A stretch of DNA of 64,000 nt. It comes from Cordilura impudica (lineage: Eukaryota; Arthropoda; Insecta; Diptera; Scathophagidae). Under the pieces are notes generated by a model. It worked only from the letters and a program-made list of their open reading frames with translations. It was not told the DNA's origin and did no database searches. The DNA lies in the NCBI GenBank assembly GCA_963682025.1, contig OY821519.1:189099253-189163252 (forward strand), in the 5' to 3' direction. A program made the translations under genes and the position numbers. Positions 22,979 to 36,439 of the stretch are shown here, in pieces (the first letter of the stretch is position 1; each line of letters begins with the position of its first letter).

Positions 22979-24889
22979 ATGTCAACATCTAAAAACGCAT
23001 CCTACAACTCCAACGAAAGCGCAGTAATGTTAAACCAGCACGAACAGGGTCCAATTTTGGTTTCACCTATTACAATAGAACAAGGCTTGGTACCTTATGG
23101 TATAAATTCGGATTCGGAAACGGATAGCAGCTATCCGGAAAAATGTAGGAAAACAAGAAAACGATCAAGAGTACAAAAATGTGATCCGTTTGCAGAAAAA
23201 AACCAAAAAAATAGAGAGGCTGGAAAAAAATATTTCGGAAAACGAAAGACAGAAACATGGGATTATAAAGTGACGAAGAAATCAAGAACGATGAAGCAAA
23301 GATGCACTTGTAAACAGACGAAATATGGTACTATTAAATGTGAGGCTTTTACAGAAGAAGACAGAAAATGTATTTTTCAAAACTTTTGGCAAATGAATTG
23401 GCAAGAAAAAAAGGTTTATGTCGATGGCCTTGTGACATCGCTTCCGACTAAAAGGTTACGGGGAAGAAAACATGATCAATAGTCTAGAAGAAATCAGTCT
23501 CTTGTTTACTATTTAAAAAAACACGACGAGCACACCAAGGTATGCAGAACCATGTTTCTTAACACGCTCGGTATTGGAAGATGGACTGTGCTTAATTGGA
23601 AAAATGAACAAACATTTTCCAAGAACTCAAATAATGTTTTCACAGCCTCCCGACGTTCTGTTAACAAAAATTTGCCCTCAACTCGCTACTCTAAAGATCG
23701 CCAAGAGCTAAATAACTTTTTAAACTCTTTACCTGTTATGGAATCACATTACTGTCGCGCCACATCCCAAAAAAAGTGTTTGCAACCATACTGGCCAACA
23801 AAGATGTCACTCTACCAATTTATTAAAAACGATTGGTGTAAAAGCCGGGATGTGCGAAGTCTATCGATAGCTGCATTTTACAATGCCTTTGACGATAAAA
23901 ATTTGGCTTTATATATCCCTAAGAAGGACCAATGTGAAAAATGTGCATTGTTCAAAGTTGGAAATTTACCGGAAGTAGAATATTTAGAGCACCAACAGAA
24001 AAAAGGAGAGGCTAGGAGAGAAAAGGATAAAGACAAAAGTGATAAAAATATTGTATTTACAGTTGATCTGCAAGCCGTTCTGATGGCACCTAAGTCAAAA
24101 ATTGGTAGTTTATATTATAGGACAAAACTACAGGTACACAACTTGACTTTTTATAATTTAAGAAATAGAGGCGGATACTGTTACTTATGGAACGAAACTG
24201 AAGGAGGATTATCTTCTGAGGAATTTGCGAGCATATGGGTGAATTTAATTGAGGATGTTGTATTGCCGCAAAATAAATCTTTAGAGCCACGTAAAATAAT
24301 TTTTTACAGTGACGGATGCAACTATCAGAATAGAAATTGTGTAATGTCTAATGCTTTGGTTTCTACTTCCATAAATCACAACATTATTATTGAACAAAAG
24401 CTTCTTGAAGTGGGCCACACTCAAATGGAAGCTGACTGCATTCATTCCACTATCGAACGCGCACTTAAGAACAAAGACATCAATGTGCCTGCAGACTATA
24501 TCAAAGTCTGTAAATCAGCTAGAAAAAAGCCAAAACCATAAGAGGTAAATTACATCAGCTATACGTTTTTTAAAAAATTTGATACTGTTCAGTTCTTCAA
24601 AAGCATTCGACCTGGTCGCAACAAAGGCGACGCAAAAGTCACAGATATACGTGCATTACAATATAACCCAAGTGGTGAAATACTTTATAAATTGAGATTT
24701 TCTGATGAATGGCAAAAATTGCCCCAAACAAAATCGACCGCAATTATTTCCAAAACCTTTTGTCAGCTTCCTTGCCTTTACGAAAACAGAAGGAAGATCA
24801 CAGCCAAAAAGTTTGAAGACTTACAATATTTAAAAAGTTCACTTCCCGAAGATTACCGTTCCTTCTATGATAATTTACCCCATGAGTAA
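22979..24889 (+). pseudogene. Transposase (DDE-type, Sola-like?), two in-frame stops
   Basis: One frame runs 637 codons from ATG 22979, broken only by TAG (23480-23482) and TAA (24539-24541). I chose 22979 because TTGCAG precedes it and a consensus donor lies at 22786; an ATG at 22925 is in frame but would be intronic. The N-terminus is basic and serine-rich with a CTCKQTKYGTIKC cysteine motif. The middle has CEKCALF and a long charged helix. The likely catalytic core is FTVDLQAVLMAP, then FYSDGCNYQNRN, then VGHTQMEADCIHSTIER, i.e. spaced acidic residues of an RNase H fold. The C-terminus has IRPGRNKGDAKVTDI. The protein resembles an uncharacterised insect transposase domain group; the 4-bp target duplication suggests Sola, but I am unsure. 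Confidence 0.8.
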
Positions 24890-25365
24890 ATTTAAAAACA
24901 CAAAGCAATAAGTTATTTAGATTAGTTATTACACTATTAGTATTAGTTAGTTATTTTGACATCATTTTGTTTTCTTGGAAAATTTTTTTTGTTGTATTCC
25001 ACTTAAATACTTTCATTGAATGATTATTTGTATTCATTTAATATAATAACAAGATATTTTTGTAATTACATGCTTTTTTTAAATAAAAAGTACTTGTGAA
25101 ACTAGAAAGAAAACCTACTATCTCCCTTAGTAATAACATAAATTGATGTGAGAAAACCTGCTAAGTTACAAAATCGTTTATAACTAAATAAATACAATTT
25201 TTTTTTTTTACATTGTAGTTATACATGAAGAATACAATAAAATAAATCAACTATATTTTTGGTTTTCCTCTCAAGCTACAAATATGAGATATAAGAAGTT
25301 TTTTGTCTCTCCTGTAAAATATGCTGTAAGGGAGTTAGCAGGTTTGCAGGTGAAGCCGACGATAT

Positions 25366-26612
25366 AATGCTTGCGGAAAAAGTCAAGAGAAAAGGTGTGT
25401 TATGATTTTTCGATCTCACTCCTTATATCCCTAAGATACAGATTATTATTTTATGTCTTTTATATTCCTAAATCAACATTTTAAAAAGGAATCAGAATTT
25501 TTCCCAATGTAAAGTTGCCTCTCTTATATCCATATAAAAACTTTCAAGTATGATATATTTTATTCACATTTGGTTTCATTACGTATTTGCTTCACCTATG
25601 TATCCAAAATAAATATGGTATTGATTGGCACATTTCTGGATGTAAAATAATCACATCCGAAATGAACTTTAACATAATGGCTGACAAATATATATTCATG
25701 ACTAACTCGCTTAAATTTATTTTATATAAATTCATCCAGTAAGTGGCCACCTAATTCCCTCAGCCTAAACTCACAGTTTAGAATACCGTAGACTGGGGTC
25801 GTGACGGTTACACCTTTTATCACAAAAGTCACAAAAGCTATTTCTTGATTTTAATTTTTCGAGTGAAAATAATTCCGGAGATCCCATAAACTTATAAAAG
25901 GGGAAGTCGAGATGTCCATCTGTAAAAATCTAAAAATAGTGAAATATGTTTATACATAACAGAAATTATGCATATTAATATGTATCAGCGATCAATACCC
26001 ATTTTTTTCTTGTTTCAAAACAGTTCACACGTACCAAAAAAAAAAAAAAAACAACAAGCAAAAATAAATGTGTATGCATCGCCAATAAACAAACAAATAA
26101 AAATGAAATTCTATGTACTTACATTTTTGCTCAGTGTAATTGATTATCTCCAATTAAAAATTATTAATTTATTTATTTTAAACATTAAAAAAAACTGGCC
26201 ATTACAGTCAGTCTAATAAAATGATTAAAACAATATTTTTTCGACCAAATATAAAAATCAAATATGGACAAAAAGTGCATTAATCCCCTAGAAAAGTGAG
26301 CTTACGTTAAAATATTGATTGACATTACTATTAAATGCGAACAAATTACTCAATTGATTTTTGCTCTAATTTTTCTGGCACTGGTTCAGTTTTATATTTG
26401 CTCGATGATATAAAAATTAAAAAATTAACTTTTGTATCTACTCTAAAATCATTATTTAAAAAGTTTTTTAAAAAATACTTAAACTGCCACATAGAATCCC
26501 TTTCGACCTCAAAATGTCAAGACTTCAATTTGTATTGGAAATCGCGAAATTTTATGAGTTTTTCATCGAAACATTTTTCAAAAATTTCAAAAGAATGTGA
26601 AACATACAATCA
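25366..26612. other. No gene seen; possible Helentron-like relic
   Basis: The stretch 25850-25985 (ATTCCGGAGATCCCATAAAC, GATGTCCATCTGT, TAGTGAAATATGTTTATAC) resembles the diverged family C relic at 1920-2230. The rest is AT-rich without recognisable genes; the 83- and 95-codon frames at 25968 and 26335 are low in complexity. Confidence 0.4.
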
Positions 26613-26964
26613 TCTATAATATTAATAGGCTAGGCGATTTCTTGTTACCGATGTTTTGTTCTACCGTTTTAATCCGATTTTGACAGACGTATATTATTTG
26701 AAAGTTATTTCTTTTTAGCCGTTTTGCAGATTTACAAATTTTAAAATTGTTTCCTTTATTTTGAGTAAACTGCATTTAAAGTTGCTACTATCACATACAT
26801 AACATTACACATATGCTACGTGTGTTTTATTAAATATGTTAATGTGGTTGTTAATGAGTTTGTTATCTGCAATCACAATAAAAGTGTTGGTTTGTGAATT
26901 GGCTAAGTTGAAAATATAGCTGCCAAGAAATTGCACTCGAATTACGAGCGCTAGAATCTGTTAG
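26613..26964 (+). mobile_element. Family B Helitron, full length
   Basis: It starts A|TCTATAATATTAATAGGCTA and ends at the hairpin plus GAATCTGTTAG|T, so CTAG has become TTAG. Flanking A and T agree with Helitron A|T insertion. About 352 bp, non-coding. Confidence 0.85.
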
Positions 26965-29288
26965 TATCTATTAAAAGACAATCCTAGTTCGTGGGTATAT
27001 ATTATTATTTGTTTTAGAACCAAATAACCTCAAAAAGTATTGTTGGCCTAGACTGACTGTAATTATCTTACTTGTTTATTTTTTATTATAATAGATAGAT
27101 ATACAATTTATTTTAAAGTGTTCACTTCTTTTGAGGAGAAGTGGTTTTATTGAAATGAAATCTAGAGCGTTACATGAGACAAACAACCAAAATTAATAAA
27201 AAAAAAATATTAAACGACCTTATTGTACATAAAAGTTTGTATTTTTGTAAACATTCTTGAATGTTCTATGAAAGTGAAGCAAATTGTGTACAAACATAAC
27301 ACTTGATCAGATCGTGATCGATTCAATCTATTTGCACACTGGCTCAGAGGTACTTGAAAGCTTGTTTCCAAAAAATTTGATATTCAATATAACAACACTT
27401 TTAATTAATTTATGATTTTCAGCCTATCATCCATCATCAGTCTCAATTTAAATGCAAGTAATGAACGATTATTTTTTTAATGTCATAGTCCATGTATAAG
27501 AACATACCGTAATTAACTTAATCTATCTTAAGACGTAAAAATAAAGTGTATTTTATAACTCATAAAATATGGTCATGATCGGACCAGTCCTTATATAATA
27601 TTCAAATTTGGTATAAACTTTTATATACATACAGATATTATTCCGAGCACTGGGGAATATGTAGTTCATTTCTTTTCTTTACTTTGTGATTGTATATGAG
27701 AGTAATATTTTTTAAATGTTTATCTAACTTACATGTGTATTGCATTTGTGTATTAGGTTTCAATTTCTGGGTTTCCTCGGAATAGCATGAAAGTGAAGCC
27801 CTCATAAAGTGTAAGAATATTGCACTTTTTCCATCTAAAAAATCACATAGTGAGAACATTTCAGAACAGGGACAAATGTTCTCATCCTATGATTTAAATC
27901 TTCAAAGGTCTAGATAAAATGTAACACTTTATGTCAGATTAGAAAACGGTATTATAGTTATTAAAATTTTGTTATGATGTTACTGCTTTCAATTGTATTT
28001 TGTTTTAAATACTTATTAGGAATGATTAGATATCACATATGAAACAAGAAACAGATCTAGTTAGTAGTACAGGATACTTCTTATTATACGTGTATATGAG
28101 CACAAAAGTATTTGTCTATTCTTTCTGGTATATATGTATATGAGGTCGAAATTAGTGGTAGATACTCTAGATATGAGCTCGAAAGTAGGTACAAATATCG
28201 ACCTAATAGTATATTACAAACACAACAGTTGTCTTAAGTGATCTCCAAATAACAAATATATGACAATCTCATTCTCATTTAAAATGATGTGGCTCAATGT
28301 GAATAGATCTGTTAAATCAACATAAGAAGAACGGACAGTGAATTTCCAATTGAATTTAAATCAAAACATTAAGTTTCTCGCGTAATTATATAGATTAGAT
28401 CACATTAATCGTATATTCTATTTTAACTTTTTACAAGTTTTGATTTAATAAACAACGATAATGATCATTGACATTATGAGGAGAGTGATGCTAATTATAT
28501 TCTTCAAAATGATGACGATACTTCAATCGTAATTTTTTCAATATTATTTCATTTATTAATTGTCAATTGTGGAATGGAAAATTTTTTTATTTTTATACAA
28601 AGTTTATGATAAAGAAATGAATTGTATTGCAATAATCGTGTCTTTATGCTTGGAAAACTTTTATAAAAGACACATAACATGTGTGAGGCACATAACACTT
28701 TTTAATAGGACCTCAATCATATTGTAGTAGTTTTAAGGTAGATGATATGTTGAACTGTCACAAAAGGGCAAATAGACACACACTCGCGGTTTAAAGTTTA
28801 TCCCATTGGTTTTAAAATTATATGTTGGGCATTTAAACAATATTCCATGTCCAAAAGTCTTTAATGCCCAAACTGATACGAGAAATTATAAAAATTTAAA
28901 CTGAATGTATTGTACTTTATTTAATATAAAAAAGTTCAAAAGCAACTAAAGAAAAAAATTATTTTATTATCTGTAATTGTTCGCAAATAACTAAAATTGT
29001 TACGTAAAATGTACTATTTTACAACTCGATTTTAAAGCATCGCTGATAATATATATATTTTTTTAATTTTCAATTGTTTTTATAAATAATTGCAAATAAA
29101 ATGCTATAAAATTTTTTTGTATTTAGGAAATTAATCGGAAACATTATTGAATATGAATAGAATATTATATACACGAGCGCGGATAAATATATCCGTATGC
29201 AATTCGAATCATTTTTTCAACATTTCTCCAATTTGTATATCCATTCCAAATAATAAGATTTCTCAAGGTCCTCAAAATTGGCGTATGT
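26965..29288. other. 2.3 kb without recognisable genes
   Basis: A reversed family A 5' tip (TCTTACTTGTTT preceded by a degenerate hairpin) is seen at 27041-27077. The remainder is AT-rich, with short open frames only. Confidence 0.5.
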
Positions 29289-30020
29289 TTAATTTATGAT
29301 TTCATACTTAGAGATATATCTCTTTACGCCGAGTTTGGAAATAATGACTTCCGTAGCCCAATTCATTGAATTTTGCAATGGCGACTTCATTGTGCATTGT
29401 CTCGATGCAAAAGCACTTTCTTTTAAGCCAAATGTGGTAATTTTTCTAGTTAAATCATACATTGAATCTAAGTTGTCATGATATTCCCCGTTTATTGATT
29501 TTCCATTTTGAAGATGGATTAATACATCCCACAAAATTGCCACCATGACTTTGTTGGTCGATAAGTCCATCTTGGCCTTCTTGGGAGAAAACCTTATTTA
29601 AACTAATATGTTGAAATGGATACTTGTTTCATCCATTCGTATTGCGGTTAAACAACGCCAAACACTCCTTTGAAGATATCACATGACTGCGTTTATGATC
29701 AACTGAAATGAAACGTGACACCCATCTTGATCTTTTAATACCGAAATCACAGAGCATCAACAACAGATCAGAATTTTCGGCACACTAGTGTTTGCACAGC
29801 AACAACGAATCTCAGTAAAGTGCTTTCTTTTTACCAATTGAAATTGATGGTGCAGCGTATCCATAGTAGTTACCAAGCTATCCATTTTTGGAAAAATTAA
29901 AGAAAAAATGTGTACTTTGAAGAGCTGCCAAACACGGAGATTGCTTATAATTTGACAGTGTGTAGTCTACTATCAGATGGTAGTTGACGGAAGCAGTGGT
30001 GATCTTTAATTACCTATGAG
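29289..30020 (-). pseudogene. Mariner transposase relic
   Basis: The minus strand contains PKKAKMDLSTNKVMVAILWD followed by GKSINGEYHDNL. This is the mariner signature around the first catalytic aspartate (KVM...WD) and the INxxYY block. The following region with the second aspartate has shifted frames. The sequence around 29970 (ATCAGATGGTAGTTGACGG) matches 58188, so the two loci derive from one family. Inactive. Confidence 0.75.
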
Positions 30021-30206
30021 GGAAGTTGAAGAATTATTTATTGATCGGTCATTGCAGTAATTTCCTAAATTCGTAGAAAGTTTAACAAATATGATTTTGC
30101 GTAATTGTGCATAATTGGTTAAAATAAATTTGAAATTATAATTTGGGACTTTTTATTTCCCAGTTTTTATAAAAAGAGTTTTTACTCTTATTTTTAATTA
30201 TTCATA

Positions 30207-30572
30207 CTAGCAGATTCCAGCGCTCAAAATTCGAGTGCAATTTCTAGGCAGCTTTATTTTTCAACTTAGCCAATTCACAAACCAACACTTTTATGGTTTA
30301 GTATTATTGTGAATGGAGATAACAAACTCATTAACAAACACATTAATAAATTTAATAAAACACACATAGCATATGTATAATTTATGTATGTGTTAGTAGC
30401 AACTTTAAATGCAATTTACTCAAAATAAAGGAAAAAATTTAAAAATCTGTAAATCTGCAAAATGGCTAAAAAGAAATACCTTTCAAAGAATATACGTTTG
30501 GTCAAAATCGGGATAAAGCGGTAGAAGAAAACATCGGTCACAAGAAATCGCCTAGCCTATTAATATTATAGA
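30207..30572 (-). mobile_element. Family B Helitron, full length, reverse
   Basis: The plus strand shows A|CTAGCAGATTCCAGCGCTC at the left and AATATTATAGA|T at the right, i.e. a 5'-TC/3'-CTAG element between A and T. A hairpin precedes CTAG. 366 bp. 30573-31711 shows no recognisable gene. Confidence 0.9.
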
Positions 30573-31756
30573 TCATGCGAATAGGTATATAAGTATACAT
30601 CTTCAGTTTTAAAATGAGCAAGTCGACTAAAGACATGTATAAACGAGTCTACTCAAAATTGGTTTGTATGAATTTTAAGTCATAAAAGTAACCTCAAGGC
30701 AAATGGTTAAGATTCAATCATTTTTGGAGTGTGATATAAAAATCACACCCGGTATGACCTTAAAAAAATATCACCAGGCAACAAATAGATGATTATCGCA
30801 CTGAAATTAGGTTAATGCTTATTTGGAGTTTTTTGACTTCCGAAGCGTATGGCGTAGAGTTCTATTGTTGGACAAGAACGACTTATTAGTTATAAAAAAA
30901 ATACATTTATCTTTTTTTGAAAGGAATGAATAACGGAATGCCATGATATGTCTTTGTTTTATATTAAAATCTTATCATTATTGCACCTAATTTCATTTTA
31001 TAGTTTTTTTATTTTACAAATACATAATTTCCTTAATCAAATGGCGAATAAATTTTTAGGTATAAAATTTGAAAATCTTTTAAAAAGTTAGAATTTTTGT
31101 ACGATATTTATAAGATTTTTCATAATATTTTCGTTTCAAAAACAAAATATGCACAAAATTTCGTTTGTCAGGGACGAAACGTATTCTTGAAACAGGTTAT
31201 CTACATATTTTATTCAAAAACTGTACAACATGTTTGTCTGTCAATATTTTTTAATATTAAAATATAAAAACGTAATAGAAAACCGGTTTCCCTAAATTAA
31301 GATAATCGGTTAACCGGTTTACAAAAAACCGAATTTTGGAGAAAACAAGTTTTGTAATTAACTGATTTGGAAATACAAAGTTCTGAAATTTACCACTTCG
31401 TTTAGGAGTTTAGGAGAATCAAGAAAAATTTTTTGGGTTCTTCGCCAATTTTCGTAGCCTATTGTATCCCAATGCCAACTCTTTTTTTGGTGGTAGAATC
31501 GAAGGAAAATATATCTGTATTAATGTTTTTATTCTCAATGAGAGAACGATCACTATTGTGACGAACTTAACATTTTATTTAAGATTTTTTTTGGAATTGA
31601 TCCAATTAAGTAAAAGACGAAAATATCAGAGAAGTGCCATAGTGCCATAAACATTAAAACAAATAAACATTGTATGGTTATAAGTCAAATATATTAATGT
31701 TTATTAATATACACTGGCTCCATAAAGTCGCCGTGCAGTTCATATATTTTCACATA

Positions 31757-31918
31757 TCTATAATATTAATAGGCTAGGCCGTTTTATCCCGATTTTGACC
31801 AAACGTATATTATTTGAATGGTATTTCTTTTAAGCCGTTTTCCAGATTTACAGATTTTAAAATTTTTTTCCTTTATTTTGAGTAAATTGCATTTAAAGTT
31901 GCTACTAACACATACATA
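31757..31918 (+). mobile_element. Family B Helitron, 5' half
   Basis: It begins A|TCTATAATATTAATAGGCTA inside the mini-element and stops abruptly at CACATACATAA, where family A starts. The 3' half does not resume after the family A copy, so it has been lost. Confidence 0.8.
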
Positions 31919-32696
31919 AAACAAGTAAGAAAATTATAGTAGGTCTAGACCGACTATACGATACCCTATACCATGCGTTTAGAAACCTATCTCTTAGGCC
32001 CAACTAACTGGACATAGAAAATTAGCAAAAACCAAATTTGAGTGGGATTTTTATTAATTTTTTTGGCTGCAGATATGAAAAAGTTCATATCGGATGCTAT
32101 ATCTATATGGGGACTAGGTTCAAAAATGAACCGATCCTGATCATGTTTGGTAAAGTCTCTTGTATTTTGCAAAAATATATACAAACAAAATTTGAGAAGA
32201 ATCAGTGCAATATTTTTGTTTTTTAATAGATTTAAGTGAAGATCGGGAAGCAGCTCTATATGGGGCCAAAGGAATCATTTTTGGACTACTTATTAATGGA
32301 CGTAATGAACGCATACAAAACCCAATTTGAGTAAGATCTATATGACAATTTGGATCTTATGGCAATTTATGTCGATTTCGTAGGGGTAATTTGTATGGGG
32401 GCTAGGTCTGAATGTGGACCGATTCTCACCAATTTCAACAGCGTTCATCCCATGGCCGATAAAAGCTTATATACCAAATTCCATCAAAATATGTTCATAT
32501 TTGCGACCTGCAGTTTGATTACAAGCTTTACATGGACACACAGACGGACGGACGGGCGGACATTGTTAAATCAACTCAGAAAGTGATTCTGATTCGATCG
32601 GTATAATTAAAGATGGGTCTAGGTCAAATATTTTTGGTTGTTACAAACAGCAGCACAAAGTCATTATACCCAAACCACATAGTGGTATACGATATA
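31919..32696 (+). mobile_element. Family A Helentron-like element, full length
   Basis: It has the standard start, the hairpin around GGTCTAGACC and the subterminal ATACCCTATACCA. The 3' tip (GTGGTATACGATATA) is slightly mutated. It is close in sequence to the copy at 21886. Confidence 0.9.
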
Positions 32697-33359
32697 AATA
32701 CAACTGCACGGAGACTTTTTGGATTCATTGTACATGGAAATGGCTATTTGCAAAAAGAAATCGTTTTTTTTGAGAAGTCGTTTTGAAGGTATGTCAAAAA
32801 AAAAAAAAAAATAAAAAAAAAATAAAAAATACATACATACTTATTATATATAAGTACTTATATATTCGAATATTAAATATAATTTATGCAAAATTACGTA
32901 CCTACTGGCAAAAAATCATAAGCTATTATAAGCGCCCTCAGATACTGTCTATTATGAAACAAATTTTTAACACAACACTTCTCAAATTGTGTCTTAGAGG
33001 CACCATCGTTTGTGAATGTTTGAAAAATATATAGATGAGTATTATAAACTTAAAAAAAAGCTCCTCATTTATCTTATTTTAATATATCAATTTTTAGCGA
33101 AAATTTATATGAATTTTCTGAATATATAATATTGAAATATTCTGATTTCAATTTGAATATCAACAAGTAACAATTGTTTTAAGAAAGATTCTTAAGCCAA
33201 ACAAAGGAAATATATTTATTTGGGGCCTAAATCAGAATATATGCGGACATGGAGAGATGGATGAATATCGATTTAGAAAGTGAAATATAAGTCAGTTCAA
33301 TTGAAATGTTACAATGAGTTCCCTAAATAATGAATCATAGGCAGAAGCCTCCGTGTAGT

Positions 33360-34045
33360 ACGTCGTTCAAACCTATATATCCGCCAATTCAATTTTGTCA
33401 AAACTTCGTTCTAGTCACTCCTACGACCTAACTGAGGGCGAAAAGAGAGTTATTTTGGCGTCCAGAATTACTCCTAACCCAACAAGTTTTAAACTCAAAG
33501 AATCCTTCAGCAGAAACGTGCCGTTCGCTAAATATTAAATAAAAATTTGATTATCATAATCAATAGAAAAAAGACGTATGGGCTTTTTATTTTATTTTAT
33601 ATTGAAAGCAAATATTGTATTCTTAGCATTAAAGGATAAAAAATAGTTTGACGAAAAAGTGGAAGTGCATTAAATAAATAAAATATTTTGCCAACGGTTA
33701 AACTCGGTGGCACTATGGCATTATGGTTTGGGGTTCTATGGCAGGCAACAGGATTGGTAAATTCGTATTTATTGAATCTATAATGGATCATTTTAAAACC
33801 AAATTCAAACCAAAACGCACAACAACAATGCCTTTGTGAAGATCAAAACCCGATCTTAATCCTATAGAGAATTTGTGGAATTTACTGGAGCACAGAATCC
33901 GTCACTATAAAATTATCTCAAATACAAAATACTAAAAAGCATCATTTTTGATGAGATAAAATGGAATAAAATAAGTAAAGACAATACTTTAAAGTTGGTT
34001 AAGTCGACGCCAAATCTGCGCAAAGGATATTTTTTGTATTAATAT
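33360..34045 (+). pseudogene. Tc1-like transposase relic
   Basis: LTEGEKRVILASRITPNPTS resembles the N-terminal helix-turn-helix region. Near 33705 GGTMALWFGV matches the HGGGSVMVWG block. At 33845 DQNPDLNPIENLWNLLEHRI is the Tc1 signature around the last catalytic residue. Frames shift between blocks and about 200 bp in the middle is unrelated or lost. Inactive. Confidence 0.8.
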
Positions 34046-34280
34046 TTCAAAATGTACGAATACTTTTTCGTATGATTTTTTTAATTTTTTTTTACAGTTT
34101 TTAAATAAATTAATAATCTAATAAATAATGCATACTAATTTATTAGAAAAAAAAATTCCGCTTAGTTCATATTTTCTTATCTTTTTCGCAGTATGAGTTT
34201 TAAATTTTAGGTGTACAGATACTTTTTCTAGCAAATGTATGTATGTATATATCCAGAATATCAGACAAAAAAAAAAAAAA

Positions 34281-34935
34281 ACAAGTAAGAAAATTGTGAT
34301 CGGTCTAAACACATTAAACGATACCATACTTTTAGAGACCCTATCTCTTAGGTCGACTAATTACAGATTGAAAATAAGCAAAATTTGAATGGCATTGTTA
34401 TATTTTTTTTTTTTGCTTTCGGATATGAAAAAGTTCATATCGGATGCTATATTTATGTGGGGACAATGTCACTTATTTTTTGCAAATAATATACAAACCA
34501 AAGTTGAGAAAAACCTCTGTAATATTTTTGTTTTTTTTAATAGTTTTAAGTGAAGATCGGGAATCAGCTTCATATGGGGGCTATGATTAAGATTTGTCCG
34601 AAAGGATTTATTTTTGGACTACAGATAAATGGATGTAATAAACATACACAAACCCAATTTGACCGAGATCTACATTTTAATTTGGATATTATGACAATTT
34701 AAGTCGATCTTATGAGGGTCATTTATATGGGGACTAGGTCTGAACCTGGTCCGATTTGCACCAATTTAAATAGGACTCATCGCATGGTCGATAAAAGCTT
34801 ATGTATTAAATTTCATAAAATATGTTTATATCTGAGTCGATTGGTATAATAAAACATGGTTAAATATTTTTGGTAGTTACAAGCATCAGCACAAAGTCAT
34901 TATACCCTGATCACATAGTGGTATATGGTATAAAA
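34281..34935 (+). mobile_element. Family A Helentron-like element, diverged
   Basis: The start ACAAGTAAGAAAATTGTGAT and the end ACCACATAGTGGTATATGGT ATA match family A. The 5' hairpin is broken (GGTCTAAACACATTAA) and there are internal deletions. The following 34936-35690 has no recognisable gene. Confidence 0.8.
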
Positions 34936-35833
34936 AACTAAGAACAATATTAGGTGTTGATAATGGATTTACTGGTTATAAAAAATTTTTCCATAATAAT
35001 CGATACACTTGAAATGTGTTGTGAGCAAGTGAGTCAAAATGAGTTGATCGATGTATCGCACTCAATCATTAGACGAAATCAGGTGCTACTACTATTGTTA
35101 GTCTGAGACGAATCACTATTTACTAAAAGTGACACAAAGGTTTGACAAGGCGGCTATCCTGAGTAGAATCCTTAGATCGCATTTTTCTGTAGCTGCACAA
35201 TCTCGTATTTTGGGGGAAAAATGGTGTTAAAAAAACACATTTTTCAAATTTGGTATCTCATGATCAGTAATTAAAAGATCTTTCTGGCCAACGTAAAGGC
35301 ATGCATAATCAAGGCAAGCATTAAAGGATTGTCTACCCGAAGGAATCTGTTTTGCGTTCAAGTAGCAACTCCGGGAACAAAACATATGCAATACATTAAT
35401 ATTATCCCAAACAAAAAGCTACAAAAATCACAATATTTCTTAAAAAAAGTTATAAAACTTGTGCTATCCAATTTATACATAATAGTTATTACAATTTAAG
35501 TATTATAAGTAAGTATGATGAAAAGAAGCATTACAAAAACTGTATTTTAGGAATTTACTGTCAATATCTCTGCTTATTCTAAACCGATTTGTATAATTAA
35601 TAAATTACTCTTCTTTCTATAATATTTTTAAATTGTGTAAATTATATTTTCTTTTAAATCTTAATTTTTTATATATTTATTTTCCCTATTATATTGATAT
35701 TGAGTAATTACTTTCTTTGTGAGGTACCACGCCCACTTATCCGATCCCGCCCATTTCCGTCAGAGCTACTAACAGTAATAATATGTGATCTCACACAAAG
35801 CTCTTCCTATCATAGTATTCAATATATATGATA

Positions 35834-36273
35834 CTAGATGTAACCCGGTGTGCTTCGCTACACCCTCCCCCCCTTCCGAATTGTTACGAAAAGGCTCACG
35901 CAAGTCCCAAGGCTCTCACTAACACAGTAATTCAGATATATCACATTTAATATTAAGTTTGTATAGGGGTACCATGCGCATTTGTCCAATCCCGCCCATT
36001 TTTTTGTCTGACTACTCACGTTAATAATAGATGACCTAAGATAAATTTTCGAAGCTCTCTCTATCATAGTACTTTATATATATGATATTAAAAATTTACT
36101 TTGAATGGGAGGTGCCACGCCCACTAAAAATATTAAAAAAAATACAGCCTGTAGCACTTCTGATATCCGCAGTAAGAATCAGTGAAAATTTCAGGAAGAT
36201 CAGATAAGTCGTTACGGAGATTACCTCCTACAAACAAACAAACACATTACCTCTTTATTATGCTAAGTATAGA
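35834..36273 (-). mobile_element. Family D Helitron, 440 bp
   Basis: On the minus strand it starts TCTATACTTAGCATAATAAA and ends with the hairpin GGTGTAGCGAAGCACACC, a short spacer and CTAG, followed by T. It contains two units of the 142-bp ACGCCCAC-type repeat. Another unit directly left of it (35700-35833) belongs to the copy it landed in. Confidence 0.75.
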
Positions 36274-36439
36274 TCATTAATATAGATTTTTTATTTTGAT
36301 ACTTACTGATATAAAATGTTTTTTGTTTGTTTTCGCGATTTTTGGGTTTGGCGATTTTTGATTTTGACAATATATTTTCCACGACAAATCACATTGATAA
36401 CTAATGTACTTGTCAAAAGACTGTTGCTTTCGTAGTACA

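Larger units (their letters stand above)
21589..25361 (+). mobile_element. Autonomous-type DNA transposon with 33-bp TIRs
   Basis: The left TIR starts CGTCGGTTTAACCTGCAAAC; the right end inverted starts CGTCGGCTTCACCTGCAAAC, and both continue CTGCTAA. Both are flanked by ATAT (21585-21588 and 25362-25365), a 4-bp target duplication; the AT-rich palindromic junction leaves TA possible. CTGCTAAAT-like motifs recur near the ends (21610, 21746, 21779, 22828, 25155) and may be transposase sites. A family A Helentron sits at 21886-22655; without it the element is about 3.0 kb. It encodes one transposase with two nonsense codons. Confidence 0.85.
31712..32730. mobile_element. TA-flanked mini-element filled by nested insertions
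   Basis: The left tip CACTGGCTCCATAAAGTCGC and the inverted right tip CAATGAATCCAAAAAGTCTC continue as CGTGCAGTT, forming TIRs of about 29 bp. TA flanks both sides (31710-31711, 32731-32732), as for Tc1/mariner. The native core is under 100 bp. The rest is a family B Helitron 5' part (31757-31918) and a full family A element (31919-32696). Confidence 0.75.

Noticed and set aside
34960..35480. Possible Tc1-type N-terminal region
   Set aside because: Short phrases such as AAQSRILGEKW looked transposase-like, but no consistent frame or catalytic motif supports it.
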